A stretch of DNA of 18,119 nucleotides from Deltaproteobacteria bacterium (GCA_020444165.1 JAHLLK010000090.1:1-18119), one strand, 5' to 3'. Positions 7,905-14,424 are shown, counted from the first letter of the stretch. Notes: generated by a model not told the origin, from the letters alone. Numbers and translations are program-made.

Positions 7905-8305
7905 GCCCAGTCAACCTCCAACAAGCTGAAAAAACGGCAGTAATCCCGACCAAGCAATTTTGGTAACCTGGGGCAGCATTTGCCAGGCAAATTTATACCA
8001 AGAACGAAGCCAAGGCCAGTGCCGGGCGAACTTTGCCGGAAAAGCGCTTCGCGGCCGGCTCAAACCCGGGGTGGCCCCGGCGGCCGGGGGGATTTCCAGA
8101 AAAAGCGGGCGGAGCGGGGAAAGCTCCCCGCTGGCGGGGAGGGGCGGGGAGGGGACCAGGCCCGGTCCTTTGACCCGCCGGCCCTTGGCGGGGCCGGAAG
8201 GGACCAAGCCCGCCGGCGGCGGCCCCGGCCACCGGGGGCCGCCGGGGTCAGCTCCCGCCCCGGCGAAGGGCGTGGTGCCTGCCAGCCCTCCACCGGGGCG
8301 GGAGC
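7905..8305 (-). other. Intergenic region: promoter side and hairpin cluster
   Basis: No gene was found. The left 100 bases are AT-richer and hold a TATAAA box and a palindrome upstream of the receiver gene. The right 200 bases are extremely GC-rich with several hairpins: AGCGGGGA/TCCCCGCT (about 8112-8131), GGCGGCCCCGG with an imperfect partner (about 8216-8243), and the 14-base stem at 8250-8306. Confidence 0.6.
7978..7997 (-). promoter_or_regulatory. TATAAA box with adjoining palindrome upstream of the receiver gene
   Basis: On the minus strand TATAAA (7992-7997) is followed at once by ATTTGCCTGGCAAAT (7978-7992), a perfect 7-1-7 inverted repeat. A good -35 is not visible, so the promoter is tentative; the palindrome sits where an operator would. 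Confidence 0.4.
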
Positions 8306-8306
8306 T
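8250..8306 (-). terminator. Long hairpin at the end of the second chemotaxis gene
   Basis: AGCTCCCGCCCCGG (8250-8263) pairs perfectly with 8293-8306, whose last base belongs to the TAA stop codon. The loop is 29 bases. No T-run follows on the minus strand, so it may be a Rho-dependent end or a 3'-protecting hairpin rather than a classical terminator. Confidence 0.55.
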
Positions 8307-10453
8307 TAGAACCTGCCGAACTCGTCGTCGTCCAGCTTGATGATGTCTTGGGGACGCACCACCCGGTCGGACGTCAATTCTTCCAAACCGGCCAGGCTCG
8401 CCTCTTCCGCGGGCTCTGAGGCGGCCGGCAGGGCGGCGGCGGAGCGGTTGGCCGAGGCCTGGGCGCGCCGGCCGGCTTCGTGGCTCAGGCGGAAACGGGC
8501 CAGCATCTGGCGCAGGCGGTCGGCCTGGCCGGCCAGCTCAGCCGCGGCAGCCGCGGTCTCCTCGGCGTTGGCCGAGTTCTGCTGGGTCACCTGGTCCACC
8601 TGGGACAGCCCGATGTTGATCTGGGAGATGCCCTCGGCCTGCTCCCGGGAGGCGGCGGCGATCTCGGCCACCAGGTCGGAGACCTTGAGCACCGCCTCGG
8701 TGATCTCGTTCAGGCTGGCCGCGGTTCGGCCCGCGATCTCGGTGCCCCGGGCCACCTTTTTCACCGAGCCCTCGATGAGTTCGGAGGTCTCCTGGGCCGC
8801 CTTGGCGCTGCGGCTGGCCAGGTTCCGCACCTCCTCGGCCACCACCGCGAAACCCTTGCCGTGGTGGCCGGCCCGGGCCGCCTCCACCGCCGCGTTCAGG
8901 GCCAGGAGGTTGGTCTGGAAAGCGATGTCATCGATGACCTTGATGATCTTGGCGATGCTCCGGGAGGATTCGCTGATCTCGCCCATGGCCTCGATCATGC
9001 CGCCCATTTGCTGGTTGCCCTGGCGGGCCGCCTCGCTGGCCGCGTCGGAGAGGTGGTTGGCCTGGGAAGCGGAATCGGCATTGGAAGTGGTCTGGGAGCC
9101 AATTTGCACCATGGAACTGGTGATTTCCTCCAGGCTGGCCGCCTGCTCGGCCGCACCCTGGGACAGGGCCTGGCCGGAATCGGTGATCTGGGAGGAGGAG
9201 GTGGCCACTTGATCCGCCGTGTCCCGGGCCTCGCCCACCAGGTCGTTCAAGGCGGCCAGCATCTCTTGCAGGGCCAGGCCCAGGGTGTCCCGGTCCGAGG
9301 CCAGGACGGCCTCGCGGGAAAGGTCGCCGGCCGCGATGGCCTGGGCCAGTTCGGCCTTGGTCTGCAAACTCCTGGCCATGGCGTCCAGGGAGGCGGCCAG
9401 CTGGGCCACCTCTCCCTGGCCTTCCACCTGCATGCGCTGAGACAAGTCGCCCTTCTCGATGGCCTGGGCCAGGGACACGCCCTTCTTGAGCACCCGGGTG
9501 ATGGAGGCGGCGATCAACAGGCCCAAGGCCAGGATGCCGGCCACGGCCAGGATGGCCACCACCACCGAGGCCAGGAAGGTGGCGTCCTTGGAGGCCGTGT
9601 TGGCCGCTTCCATCTCGGCCAGGAAGGTCCGGGCCAGCTCCTGCAAGCGCCGGCTCAGCGCGTCCATCTCGCCCATGACTTTCTGGCTCTTCTGCCAGGA
9701 CGCGGCCAGGGCTTGGCCCGTGGTGATCATCTCGGTGATGGGCTGGATCACCGCCTTGCCCGCGGCGGCGAGGTTTTCGTACTTCACGCCGCCCAGGATG
9801 GCGCCCAGGTTCTTCAGGTCCTTGGTCAGGCCCTCGGCCGTGACCTTCTGATCCTTGCGGTAGGTCTCCTGGTCGTGGAATACCAAGAGGAGGGCCAGGT
9901 TGAGCTGGAAGCGCTCCACCTCCTCCAAGAGGTTTTTGCTCAGGTCGGATAGCGAGATGAGGTTGGGGTCGTCGAACTGGCGGCCTTCGTAAAAGGCCTC
10001 GGTCTTCTTCTCCTCCACCCCATTCAGCACCTTTTCGCGGATCTCCGTGAGGAGCGCCACGGCTTTTTGGTGCTGCGCGGTCATCTGCTTCTTCAGCCCC
10101 AGGCTCAGCTCCTTCAACTGACCGAAATTGTTTTTGTAGGCCGACACGGCCTGGGAAAGGTCCTGAAAAGTCTGGCTCTCGCCCTGGTTGGCCGTCAGGG
10201 TCTCGCTCAGATCGGCCAGGGTATCCTCGGCGTCCTGGGCGTCGTTCTCATCCATATTGCGGGCCAGTTGGGCTTGTTGCGCGCGCAATTGCCCCACATC
10301 CTGCAAGACCCGGTTGGCCCAGGCGGACTGGGCATAGAAGGTCTCGAACGACCGCAGGGAATATAGGGTGATACCCCCCAGAACCGCGGCGGCCGCTGCC
10401 GCGAAAAACAGCAAGGTGTATATCTTGGCCCTGATAGAGGCATTTTTCAGCAT
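8306..10453 (-). CDS. Methyl-accepting chemotaxis protein with long helical sensory domain
   Basis: 715-residue chemoreceptor. TM1 is about residues 10-31 and TM2 about 292-318. The periplasmic part between them is about 260 residues, predicted entirely helical with no Cache motifs; the size fits a helical bimodular (HBM, McpS-like) domain better than a 4-helix bundle. HAMP is about 319-370, with a second HAMP-like unit after it (370-420). The signalling tip [20 protein letters not shown] is near 507-526. The end EFGRF matches the CheR/CheB tethering pentapeptide and the sequence before it matches the first transducer. AGGAG lies 8 bases before the ATG. It follows the four Cache genes on the same strand and precedes the receiver/HisKA gene, so it may serve them. 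Its ligand is unknown. Confidence 0.94.
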   Translation of the reverse strand: MLKNASIRAKIYTLLFFAAAAAAVLGGITLYSLRSFETFYAQSAWANRVLQDVGQLRAQQAQLARNMDENDAQDAEDTLADLSETLTANQGESQTFQDLSQAVSAYKNNFGQLKELSLGLKKQMTAQHQKAVALLTEIREKVLNGVEEKKTEAFYEGRQFDDPNLISLSDLSKNLLEEVERFQLNLALLLVFHDQETYRKDQKVTAEGLTKDLKNLGAILGGVKYENLAAAGKAVIQPITEMITTGQALAASWQKSQKVMGEMDALSRRLQELARTFLAEMEAANTASKDATFLASVVVAILAVAGILALGLLIAASITRVLKKGVSLAQAIEKGDLSQRMQVEGQGEVAQLAASLDAMARSLQTKAELAQAIAAGDLSREAVLASDRDTLGLALQEMLAALNDLVGEARDTADQVATSSSQITDSGQALSQGAAEQAASLEEITSSMVQIGSQTTSNADSASQANHLSDAASEAARQGNQQMGGMIEAMGEISESSRSIAKIIKVIDDIAFQTNLLALNAAVEAARAGHHGKGFAVVAEEVRNLASRSAKAAQETSELIEGSVKKVARGTEIAGRTAASLNEITEAVLKVSDLVAEIAAASREQAEGISQINIGLSQVDQVTQQNSANAEETAAAAAELAGQADRLRQMLARFRLSHEAGRRAQASANRSAAALPAASEPAEEASLAGLEELTSDRVVRPQDIIKLDDDEFGRF

Positions 10454-10592
10454 CCGCGCATCTCCTGGTCAACCAGCCAATATCTTGGTGCAGGCGGCCC
10501 GGCGGCCGCAAACATCCCCTCGGTGTCGTCCTTGCCGACGTGCACCGCGCAGGTCAAATCTTATCCAGCCGGGGTGGGGGCGGCCTCCGGTC

Positions 10593-10626
10593 CGGGTCCC
10601 TTTCCCCGGGGGAAACGGCCCGGCCG
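10593..10626 (-). terminator. Hairpin downstream of Cache gene 1
   Basis: Outer CCGGG/CCCGG arms enclose TTTCCCC/GGGGAAA about 30 bases past the stop codon, in the 203-base gap before the second chemotaxis gene. No T-run follows. It differs from the CCTTCCCGGC hairpins of the other three Cache genes. Confidence 0.35.
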
Positions 10627-10656
10627 GAGTTCACTCGGCCACACGGCGGCGGCGGA

Positions 10657-11154
10657 TCAGTCCCCCGCCTCCTTTAAGGCCTGCTCCTTGGATATGCCAT
10701 ACTCGCCCACCGCCACGAAGAAATCCTGCCCGGGAACTCGCATGACGTAGGTCACCTTTTGGGAGGGGGCCTTCTCACCCAGCTTGGGCCACCAATACTC
10801 CACCCAACCATGTCCCGGCTGCCCGGTGGCAATGGCTTGGAATTCAGCCGCGAACATGTTGCCCTTCACGTCCTTCACCGCCATGAAATTCTTCCCCACC
10901 AGCTTGGGGTTGGGATGGGCCAACATTTTGCATTGCAGGTCCTGCACAAAAGCGTAGGGTTCCTTGGCCCATTGGCTGTTGGGGTCGTTGATTTCGGCCA
11001 GACCGGCCTGGCCCTTTTCGGCCAGCATCTTGGCCGCGGCCTCGGTTTTGGCCTTCACCTCTTTGGCCGTGGCCTGGGCCGAAGCCATTTGGGGCAGGGC
11101 GCCCAGGTAGAGGGCCAGGAGTCCCGCGGTCAGCCAGATCGCCAATTTTTTCAT
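10657..11154 (-). CDS. Secreted single-Cache protein 1
   Basis: 165 residues: a signal peptide (about 1-26, ending ASA-QA) and one small-molecule-binding Cache domain of the sCache_2 type, with no membrane anchor or signalling domain. Motifs are EPYAFV near 65, AHPNPKLVGKNF near 79, DVKGNMF, GQPGHGWVEYWWPKLGEK near 111 and YVMRVPGQDFFVAVGEY. It is the most divergent of the four paralogs: DLQCKM replaces DL(K/Q)GN in three of them and FFVAVGEYG replaces LLVGVGEYD near the end, where Cache ligands are often held. GAGGAGGTAA lies upstream of this ATG, and the ATG 66 bases further upstream has no signal peptide. It is the copy nearest the chemotaxis gene (203 bases). Confidence 0.9.
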   Translation of the reverse strand: MKKLAIWLTAGLLALYLGALPQMASAQATAKEVKAKTEAAAKMLAEKGQAGLAEINDPNSQWAKEPYAFVQDLQCKMLAHPNPKLVGKNFMAVKDVKGNMFAAEFQAIATGQPGHGWVEYWWPKLGEKAPSQKVTYVMRVPGQDFFVAVGEYGISKEQALKEAGD

Positions 11155-11380
11155 GCTGCTTACCTCCTCTTGTTCCCGAAAGTCACCATGCCTCCGGCCT
11201 TGGTTTGGCCGGAGACCCACGACATTTGGTAGGAGGGGCGTCGTCGCCCGGGCAGGCCTCCTGTGATCTCCTGATAAGGTCGGCTCCGCAAAGCTGCCGG
11301 AGTCCCCCCGGACCCTCTACTCAAATCTAACAGTTACGGCCGGGTCATTTCCCCGGAAAAAAATATTTATTAGACAAGTT
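11155..11380 (-). other. Leader and upstream region of Cache gene 1
   Basis: No gene was found. On the minus strand the leader holds a strong hairpin CTCCGGCC/GGCCGGAG (11192-11214) just before the ribosome-binding site and a second, GGGCG-loop-CGCCC (11236-11249). An AT-rich stretch at 11355-11375 could carry the promoter, but no good -35/-10 pair like those of the other Cache genes was found. The same stretch gives the T-rich tail of the Cache gene 2 terminator. Confidence 0.4.
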
Positions 11381-11413
11381 GCCTTCCCCGGCCGGGAGCC
11401 GGCCGGGGAAGGC
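11381..11413 (-). terminator. Terminator of Cache gene 2, now displaced
   Basis: A perfect 15-base stem GCCTTCCCCGGCCGG (11381-11395 with 11399-11413, loop GAG) is followed on the minus strand by a T-rich stretch. Its core is shared with the hairpins after Cache genes 3 and 4. It lies 212 bases past the stop codon because copy 2 of the hairpin repeat sits between; without that insert the gap would be 14 bases. Confidence 0.75.
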
Positions 11414-11427
11414 AGGGGCTTTGCCGT

Positions 11428-11629
11428 CTAGCAGGCTGTTGAAAAACAGCCTGTTAGGCGCGCCAGGGACCACCCCAAACAAGCTACAGCTTGTTTGGGG
11501 ACCCCGGGGATGGCGCGCCAAATTGCGCGGCTTTGAAAAAGCAAGCAATTTGGAAAACTTGACAAAACCACGCTTTTGTCAAGTTTGGTTGAAAAAGGCC
11601 ATGGAGGGACTTTTTCAACATCCTGCTAG
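11428..11629. mobile_element. MITE-like element carrying hairpin repeat copy 2
   Basis: CTAG at 11428-11431 and 11626-11629 flanks a 194-base element whose ends are inverted repeats, CAGGCTGTTGAAAAA on the left and its complement with one change on the right. Inside are a 9-base GAAA-loop hairpin (11432-11453), GGCGCGCCA/TGGCGCGCC (11457-11465 with 11511-11519) enclosing a 13-base hairpin (11473-11500), AAATTGC/GCAATTT (11520-11551) and AAACTTGACAAAA with its complement (11555-11586, loop CCACGC). The core GGATGGCGCGCCAAATTGC matches copy 3 in 18 of 19 bases. No transposase is encoded, so it would have moved with one supplied elsewhere. CTAG duplication is known for some IS5-family members; the family here is not established. 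Confidence 0.8.
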
Positions 11630-12123
11630 TCGCCGGCCTCCTTCAGGGCCTGGTCTTTGGAGATGTCATACTCGCCCACCCCCACCAGGAGATCCTGGCC
11701 AGGCACGCGGATGATGTAGGTGACCTTTTGGGAGGGAGACTTCTCGCCCAGCTTGGGCCACCAGTACTCCACCCAGCCGTGACCGGGCTGGCCGGTGGCG
11801 ATGGCCTGGAACTCGGCGCAGAACATGTTGCCCTTCACGTCCTTCAGGGCCAAAAAGTTCTTGCCGACCAGGCTGGCTTTGGGATGGGCCATCATGTTGC
11901 CCTTGAGATCGTGCACGAACACATAGGGCTCCTGGGCCCACCGGCTATTGGGATCGCTGATCTCGGCCAGGCCGGCCGGGCCTTTTTCCGAGAGCATCTT
12001 GGCCGCGGCCTGGGCCTTCTCCTTTATTTGGCTGGGAGTGGCCTTGTCGGCGGCCAGACAGGGAACCGCGACCAGGGTGAGCATGAGTCCGACCAGGGCG
12101 AGCCACACAACGCCTTTTTTCAT
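11626..12123 (-). CDS. Secreted single-Cache protein 2
   Basis: 165 residues with a signal peptide (about 1-25, PCLAA-DK) and one sCache_2-type domain. Motifs: EPYVFVHDLKGN (65-76), AHPKASLVGKNF, the GQPGHGWVEYWWPKLGEK block and RVPGQDLLVGVGEYD. Cys replaces Pro or Ala before AEFQAI. AGGAGGT lies 6 bases before the ATG at 12123. Its TAG stop codon coincides with the CTAG duplicated by the mobile element, so the insertion left the protein intact but moved its terminator. The leader is long (about 384 bases). The role is presumed periplasmic ligand binding; the ligand is unknown. Confidence 0.9.
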   Translation of the reverse strand: MKKGVVWLALVGLMLTLVAVPCLAADKATPSQIKEKAQAAAKMLSEKGPAGLAEISDPNSRWAQEPYVFVHDLKGNMMAHPKASLVGKNFLALKDVKGNMFCAEFQAIATGQPGHGWVEYWWPKLGEKSPSQKVTYIIRVPGQDLLVGVGEYDISKDQALKEAGD

Positions 12124-12349
12124 GAGAACCTCCTGTTGCACTGGGTACGTGATCTTCCTGCCGGCGAGGCCGGCGGGAAACCATTTCACCAGGGGGGCGG
12201 CATGGCTCTGACGCAGGAGGACCGGCGAGCCGGGGACCGACCCCGGCTCCCCGCCGCGCGAGCCGCCTCAACCGAGTCCGGCCACGGCGGGGGCTGGCCA
12301 CGAGCCGGGACGGCCCGGGTCGGCCGGGAGCCTCCAAAAATAAATTTGG

Positions 12350-12380
12350 AAAAAAACAATTCCCACCCGGCTCAGCCGGG
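12350..12380 (-). promoter_or_regulatory. Attenuator-like hairpin and T-run in the Cache gene 2 leader
   Basis: CCCGGC (12366-12371) pairs with GCCGGG (12375-12380), and T7 (12350-12356) follows nine bases later on the minus strand. The distance is longer than in a classical terminator, so a premature-stop role is possible but weakly supported. The leaders of Cache genes 3 and 4 do not have it. Confidence 0.3.
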
Positions 12381-12513
12381 GGGGGCGGTGGCGAGGGAGC
12401 CGGGCTCCTCCGCCACGGGGCAAACCGCATCCCCCTTGGAACCGTGCCCGGAGCCCAGGCTGGCAAGCGTGGCAGGCTGCCGGCCGACGCTCCGGAGCGT
12501 TCACGATTGCCCC

Positions 12514-12542
12514 ACTATAGCAGCCAATTAATATTTTCGGAA
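12514..12542 (-). promoter_or_regulatory. Promoter of Cache gene 2
   Basis: TTCCGA (12537-12542), a 17-base spacer and TATAGT (12514-12519) on the minus strand. The same pattern and spacing occur upstream of Cache genes 3 and 4. The start of transcription should be near 12507. Confidence 0.55.
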
Positions 12543-12626
12543 TGATATTTCTTTAATGAAAATATGCTTTCCGGAATAGTAATCAATCATTACTTGTCGG
12601 GCGCTTGCCCCCTCAGGGACGGTTCC

Positions 12627-12665
12627 GCCTTCCCGGCCGGGCCCGGGAGCCCCGGCCGGGAAGGC
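12627..12665 (-). terminator. Terminator-like hairpin after Cache gene 3
   Basis: A perfect 15-base stem GCCTTCCCGGCCGGG (12627-12641 with 12651-12665) with a 9-base loop, 17 bases past the stop codon. No T-run follows. The position and CCTTCCCGGC core match the hairpins after Cache genes 2 and 4. Confidence 0.6.
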
Positions 12666-12682
12666 CGCCAAGCCCCGGCCGG

Positions 12683-13180
12683 CTAATCCCCGGCCTCCTG
12701 GCTGGCCTGCGCCTTGGAGATATCGTATTCACCCGCGCCCACCAGGAGGTCCTGACCCGGCACCCGCATGATGTAGGTGACCTTCTGGGAAGGGATCTTC
12801 TCGCCGATCTTGGGCCACCAATATTCCACCCAGCCATGGCCCGGCTGGCCGATGGCGATGGCCTGGAACTCAGCGGGGAACATATTGCCCTTGACGTCTT
12901 TCAAACCCAGGAAGTTCTTCCCGACCAGTTTCGAGTTGGGATGGGCGACCGCGTTGCCCTGCAGGTCGTACACGAAAACGTACGGCTCCTGGGCCCAGGT
13001 GCTCTGGGGATCATTGATCTCGGCCAGGCCGGTCGGGCCCTTTTCCGCTAGCATCTGGGCCGCGGCTTGAGCCTTTTCCTTCAACTGGGTGGCGGTGGCC
13101 TTGGCCGCCGCCCAGCCGCTACCCGTCTGCCAGCTCAGGATCAGTGCCGCTGCCGCCAAGCAGATCGCCCATTTCTTCAT
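12683..13180 (-). CDS. Secreted single-Cache protein 3
   Basis: 165 residues with a signal peptide (MKKWAICLAAAALILS ... GWAAA-K) and one sCache_2-type domain. EPYVFVYDLQGN, AHPNSKLVGKNFLGLKDV, GQPGHGWVEYWWPKIGEK and RVPGQDLLVGAGEYD are seen. The signal peptide start MKKWAICLA and the leader are shared with protein 4, marking these two as the closest pair. GGGAG lies upstream of this ATG; the in-frame ATG 15 bases before it is less well placed. The gene is an independent unit with its own promoter (13356-13384) and terminator-like hairpin. Confidence 0.9.
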   Translation of the reverse strand: MKKWAICLAAAALILSWQTGSGWAAAKATATQLKEKAQAAAQMLAEKGPTGLAEINDPQSTWAQEPYVFVYDLQGNAVAHPNSKLVGKNFLGLKDVKGNMFPAEFQAIAIGQPGHGWVEYWWPKIGEKIPSQKVTYIMRVPGQDLLVGAGEYDISKAQASQEAGD

Positions 13181-13498
13181 GCTTCTCGCTCCCATGGCTT
13201 TGGTGTTGAAGGGCAGGTTTCGAGACCGCCGGAGGGGGCCCGCTCCGCCGGGGGACCGGAAGCCGGGCCACCAACCCGGCCTCCCCGGGAGAAAGGGGCG
13301 CGGCCGGGGTCCTGGACCAGGGCGTCCGGCGCCTCAAACCGCGTTAGAGTGCTGTATCATAGCTGAAATGTAGCTACATTAGAACCAAATTTCTGAAAGC
13401 GACTATTTATTCATGAATAGGCGACTAAATTTCCCCTAAATTGAGGCCATTGCATGGTGAAACACATAAATCATGTTGATATTGTATCAAAACTGGCT
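13181..13498 (-). other. Leader, promoter and upstream region of Cache gene 3
   Basis: No gene was found. A leader of about 169 GC-rich bases runs from the promoter to the ATG. Upstream, 13385-13498 is AT-rich, with CATTGCATGG at 13447 (identical to a stem-4 arm of repeat copy 3), and an inverted repeat AATCATGTT/AACATGATT (about 13470-13511) that overlaps the start of copy 3. Confidence 0.5.
13356..13384 (-). promoter_or_regulatory. Promoter of Cache gene 3 with palindrome in the spacer
   Basis: TTCTAA (13379-13384), a 17-base spacer and TATGAT (13356-13361) on the minus strand. The perfect palindrome AATGTAGCTACATT (13367-13380) fills most of the spacer and would suit a regulator. The stretch ATTTCAGYTAT around the -10 box is shared with Cache gene 4. 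Confidence 0.6.
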
Positions 13499-13692
13499 GT
13501 GAAACATGATTACGGCAGGCAATGGCCGCTGCGGGCCAAGGATGGCCCGCCAAATTGCAAGCTTCAAAAAGCTTGCAATTTGTGAGGCTTGGCAAAACCC
13601 GGGCCCCCGGCAAGCTCTGCTTGCTGGGGTGGAGTCACGTTTTTGCCAAGCCGACATTGCATGGGGCAGGACGCCCCGTGCAATGCTCTCAA
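13499..13692 (+). repeat. Multi-hairpin dispersed repeat, copy 3
   Basis: Nearly identical to copy 1 apart from a 37-base addition. Stem 1 is GCGGGCCA/TGGCCCGC (13531-13550). Stem 2 is CAAATTGCAAGCTT with its perfect complement (13551-13582, loop CAAA). Stem 3 is GGCTTGGCAAAA with TTTTGCCAAGCC (13586-13597 with 13641-13652). Stem 4 is ATTGCATGGGGC with GCCCCGTGCAAT (13656-13684). The loop of stem 3 holds an additional 11-base hairpin, CCCCGGCAAGC/GCTTGCTGGGG (13605-13629), absent from copy 1. It lies between the end of Cache gene 4 and the promoter of Cache gene 3. Confidence 0.9.
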
Positions 13693-13874
13693 ATTGAGCC
13701 GGTCCCCCTGGCGGCCTTGGGGAGCCGGGCCCGGCGAAGCGGGCCGTTGGCGCGGGCCCCCTGGGAGCAGGGAATTTAGCCGGCGGCAAGGTAGTTGGGG
13801 GGCGGGGTGCTTTTGGGTGACGGCGGGCAGGCGTGGCGGCCGGCGAATACCGCCCGCCCAAGGGACTGTCCCGA
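13693..13874. other. Intergenic stretch with no recognised gene
   Basis: A GC-rich run between repeat copy 3 and the hairpin after Cache gene 4. Open frames exist on both strands but lack a ribosome-binding site and coding character. I see no promoter or repeat of note. Confidence 0.4.
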
Positions 13875-13910
13875 GCCTTCCCGGCGGGACGCGTGGCCAG
13901 CCGGGAAGGC
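13875..13910 (-). terminator. Terminator-like hairpin after Cache gene 4
   Basis: GCCTTCCCGGC (13875-13885) pairs with GCCGGGAAGGC (13900-13910), loop 14 bases, 16 bases past the stop codon. No T-run follows. It matches the hairpins after Cache genes 2 and 3. Confidence 0.6.
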
Positions 13911-13926
13911 CTGGGGGGAATCGCGT

Positions 13927-14424
13927 TTAGTCGCCGGCTTCCTGCAGGGCTTGTTCCTTGGAGATGTCGTACTCACCCACGCACACGATAAGGTCCTGGC
14001 CAGGGACCCGCGCCACGTAGGTGACCTTTTGGGAAGGGGCCTTCTCGCCCAGCTTGGGCCACCAGTACTCCACCCAGCCGTGGCCCGGCTGACCCAGGCC
14101 GATGGCCTGGAACTCGGCGGGGAACATGTTGCCCTTGACGTCCTTCAGGGCCAGGAAGTTCTTCCCCACCAGCTTGGGGTTGGGATGCGCCACCACGTTT
14201 CCCTTGAGGTCGTAGACGAAAACGTACGGCTCCTGGGCCCAGGAACTCTTGGCGTCATTGATCTCGGCCAGGCCGGCCTGGCCTTTTTCCGCCAGCATCT
14301 TGGCGGCCGCAGTGGCCTTTTCCTTCAACTGGGTGGCGGTCGCCTTATCCGCGGCCAGCCCGTCGCCAACCAGCGAGGCCAGGATAAATCCGGCAATTGC
14401 CAAACAAATCGCCCACTTCTTCAT
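13927..14424 (-). CDS. Secreted single-Cache protein 4
   Basis: 165 residues: a signal peptide (MKKWAICLAIAGFILA ... GLAA-DK, about 1-25) and one sCache_2-type domain. EPYVFVYDLKGN (65-76), AHPNPKLVGKNFLALKDV (79-96), GQPGHGWVEYWWPKLGEK (111-128) and RVPGQDLIVCVGEYD (139-153) can be seen. A Cys (148) in the last strand is unique to this copy. GGGAGAGAG precedes the ATG. It is the first gene of the minus-strand series and is divergent from the DUF1848 gene. Like its paralogs it lacks any anchor or output domain, so it must act through a partner. Confidence 0.9.
   Translation of the reverse strand: MKKWAICLAIAGFILASLVGDGLAADKATATQLKEKATAAAKMLAEKGQAGLAEINDAKSSWAQEPYVFVYDLKGNVVAHPNPKLVGKNFLALKDVKGNMFPAEFQAIGLGQPGHGWVEYWWPKLGEKAPSQKVTYVARVPGQDLIVCVGEYDISKEQALQEAGD

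Larger units (their letters stand above)
12124..12682 (-). other. Leader, promoter and upstream region of Cache gene 2
   Basis: No gene was found. From the promoter (12514-12542) a leader of about 384 bases runs to the ATG. It contains the palindrome CGCTCCGGAGCG, a CCCGGC/GCCGGG hairpin with a T7 nine bases further (12350-12380), and a GAGCCGGGG/CCCCGGCTC hairpin (about 12222-12245). An AT-rich block at 12525-12600 lies upstream of the promoter and holds an inverted repeat AGTAAT-5 bases-ATTACT (12576-12592) and the palindrome TTCCGGAA (12569-12576). The Cache gene 3 hairpin follows. Confidence 0.5.

Noticed and set aside
13499..13692. CRISPR array
   Set aside because: The repeats are hairpin chains without regularly spaced direct repeats and spacers, and no cas gene is present.
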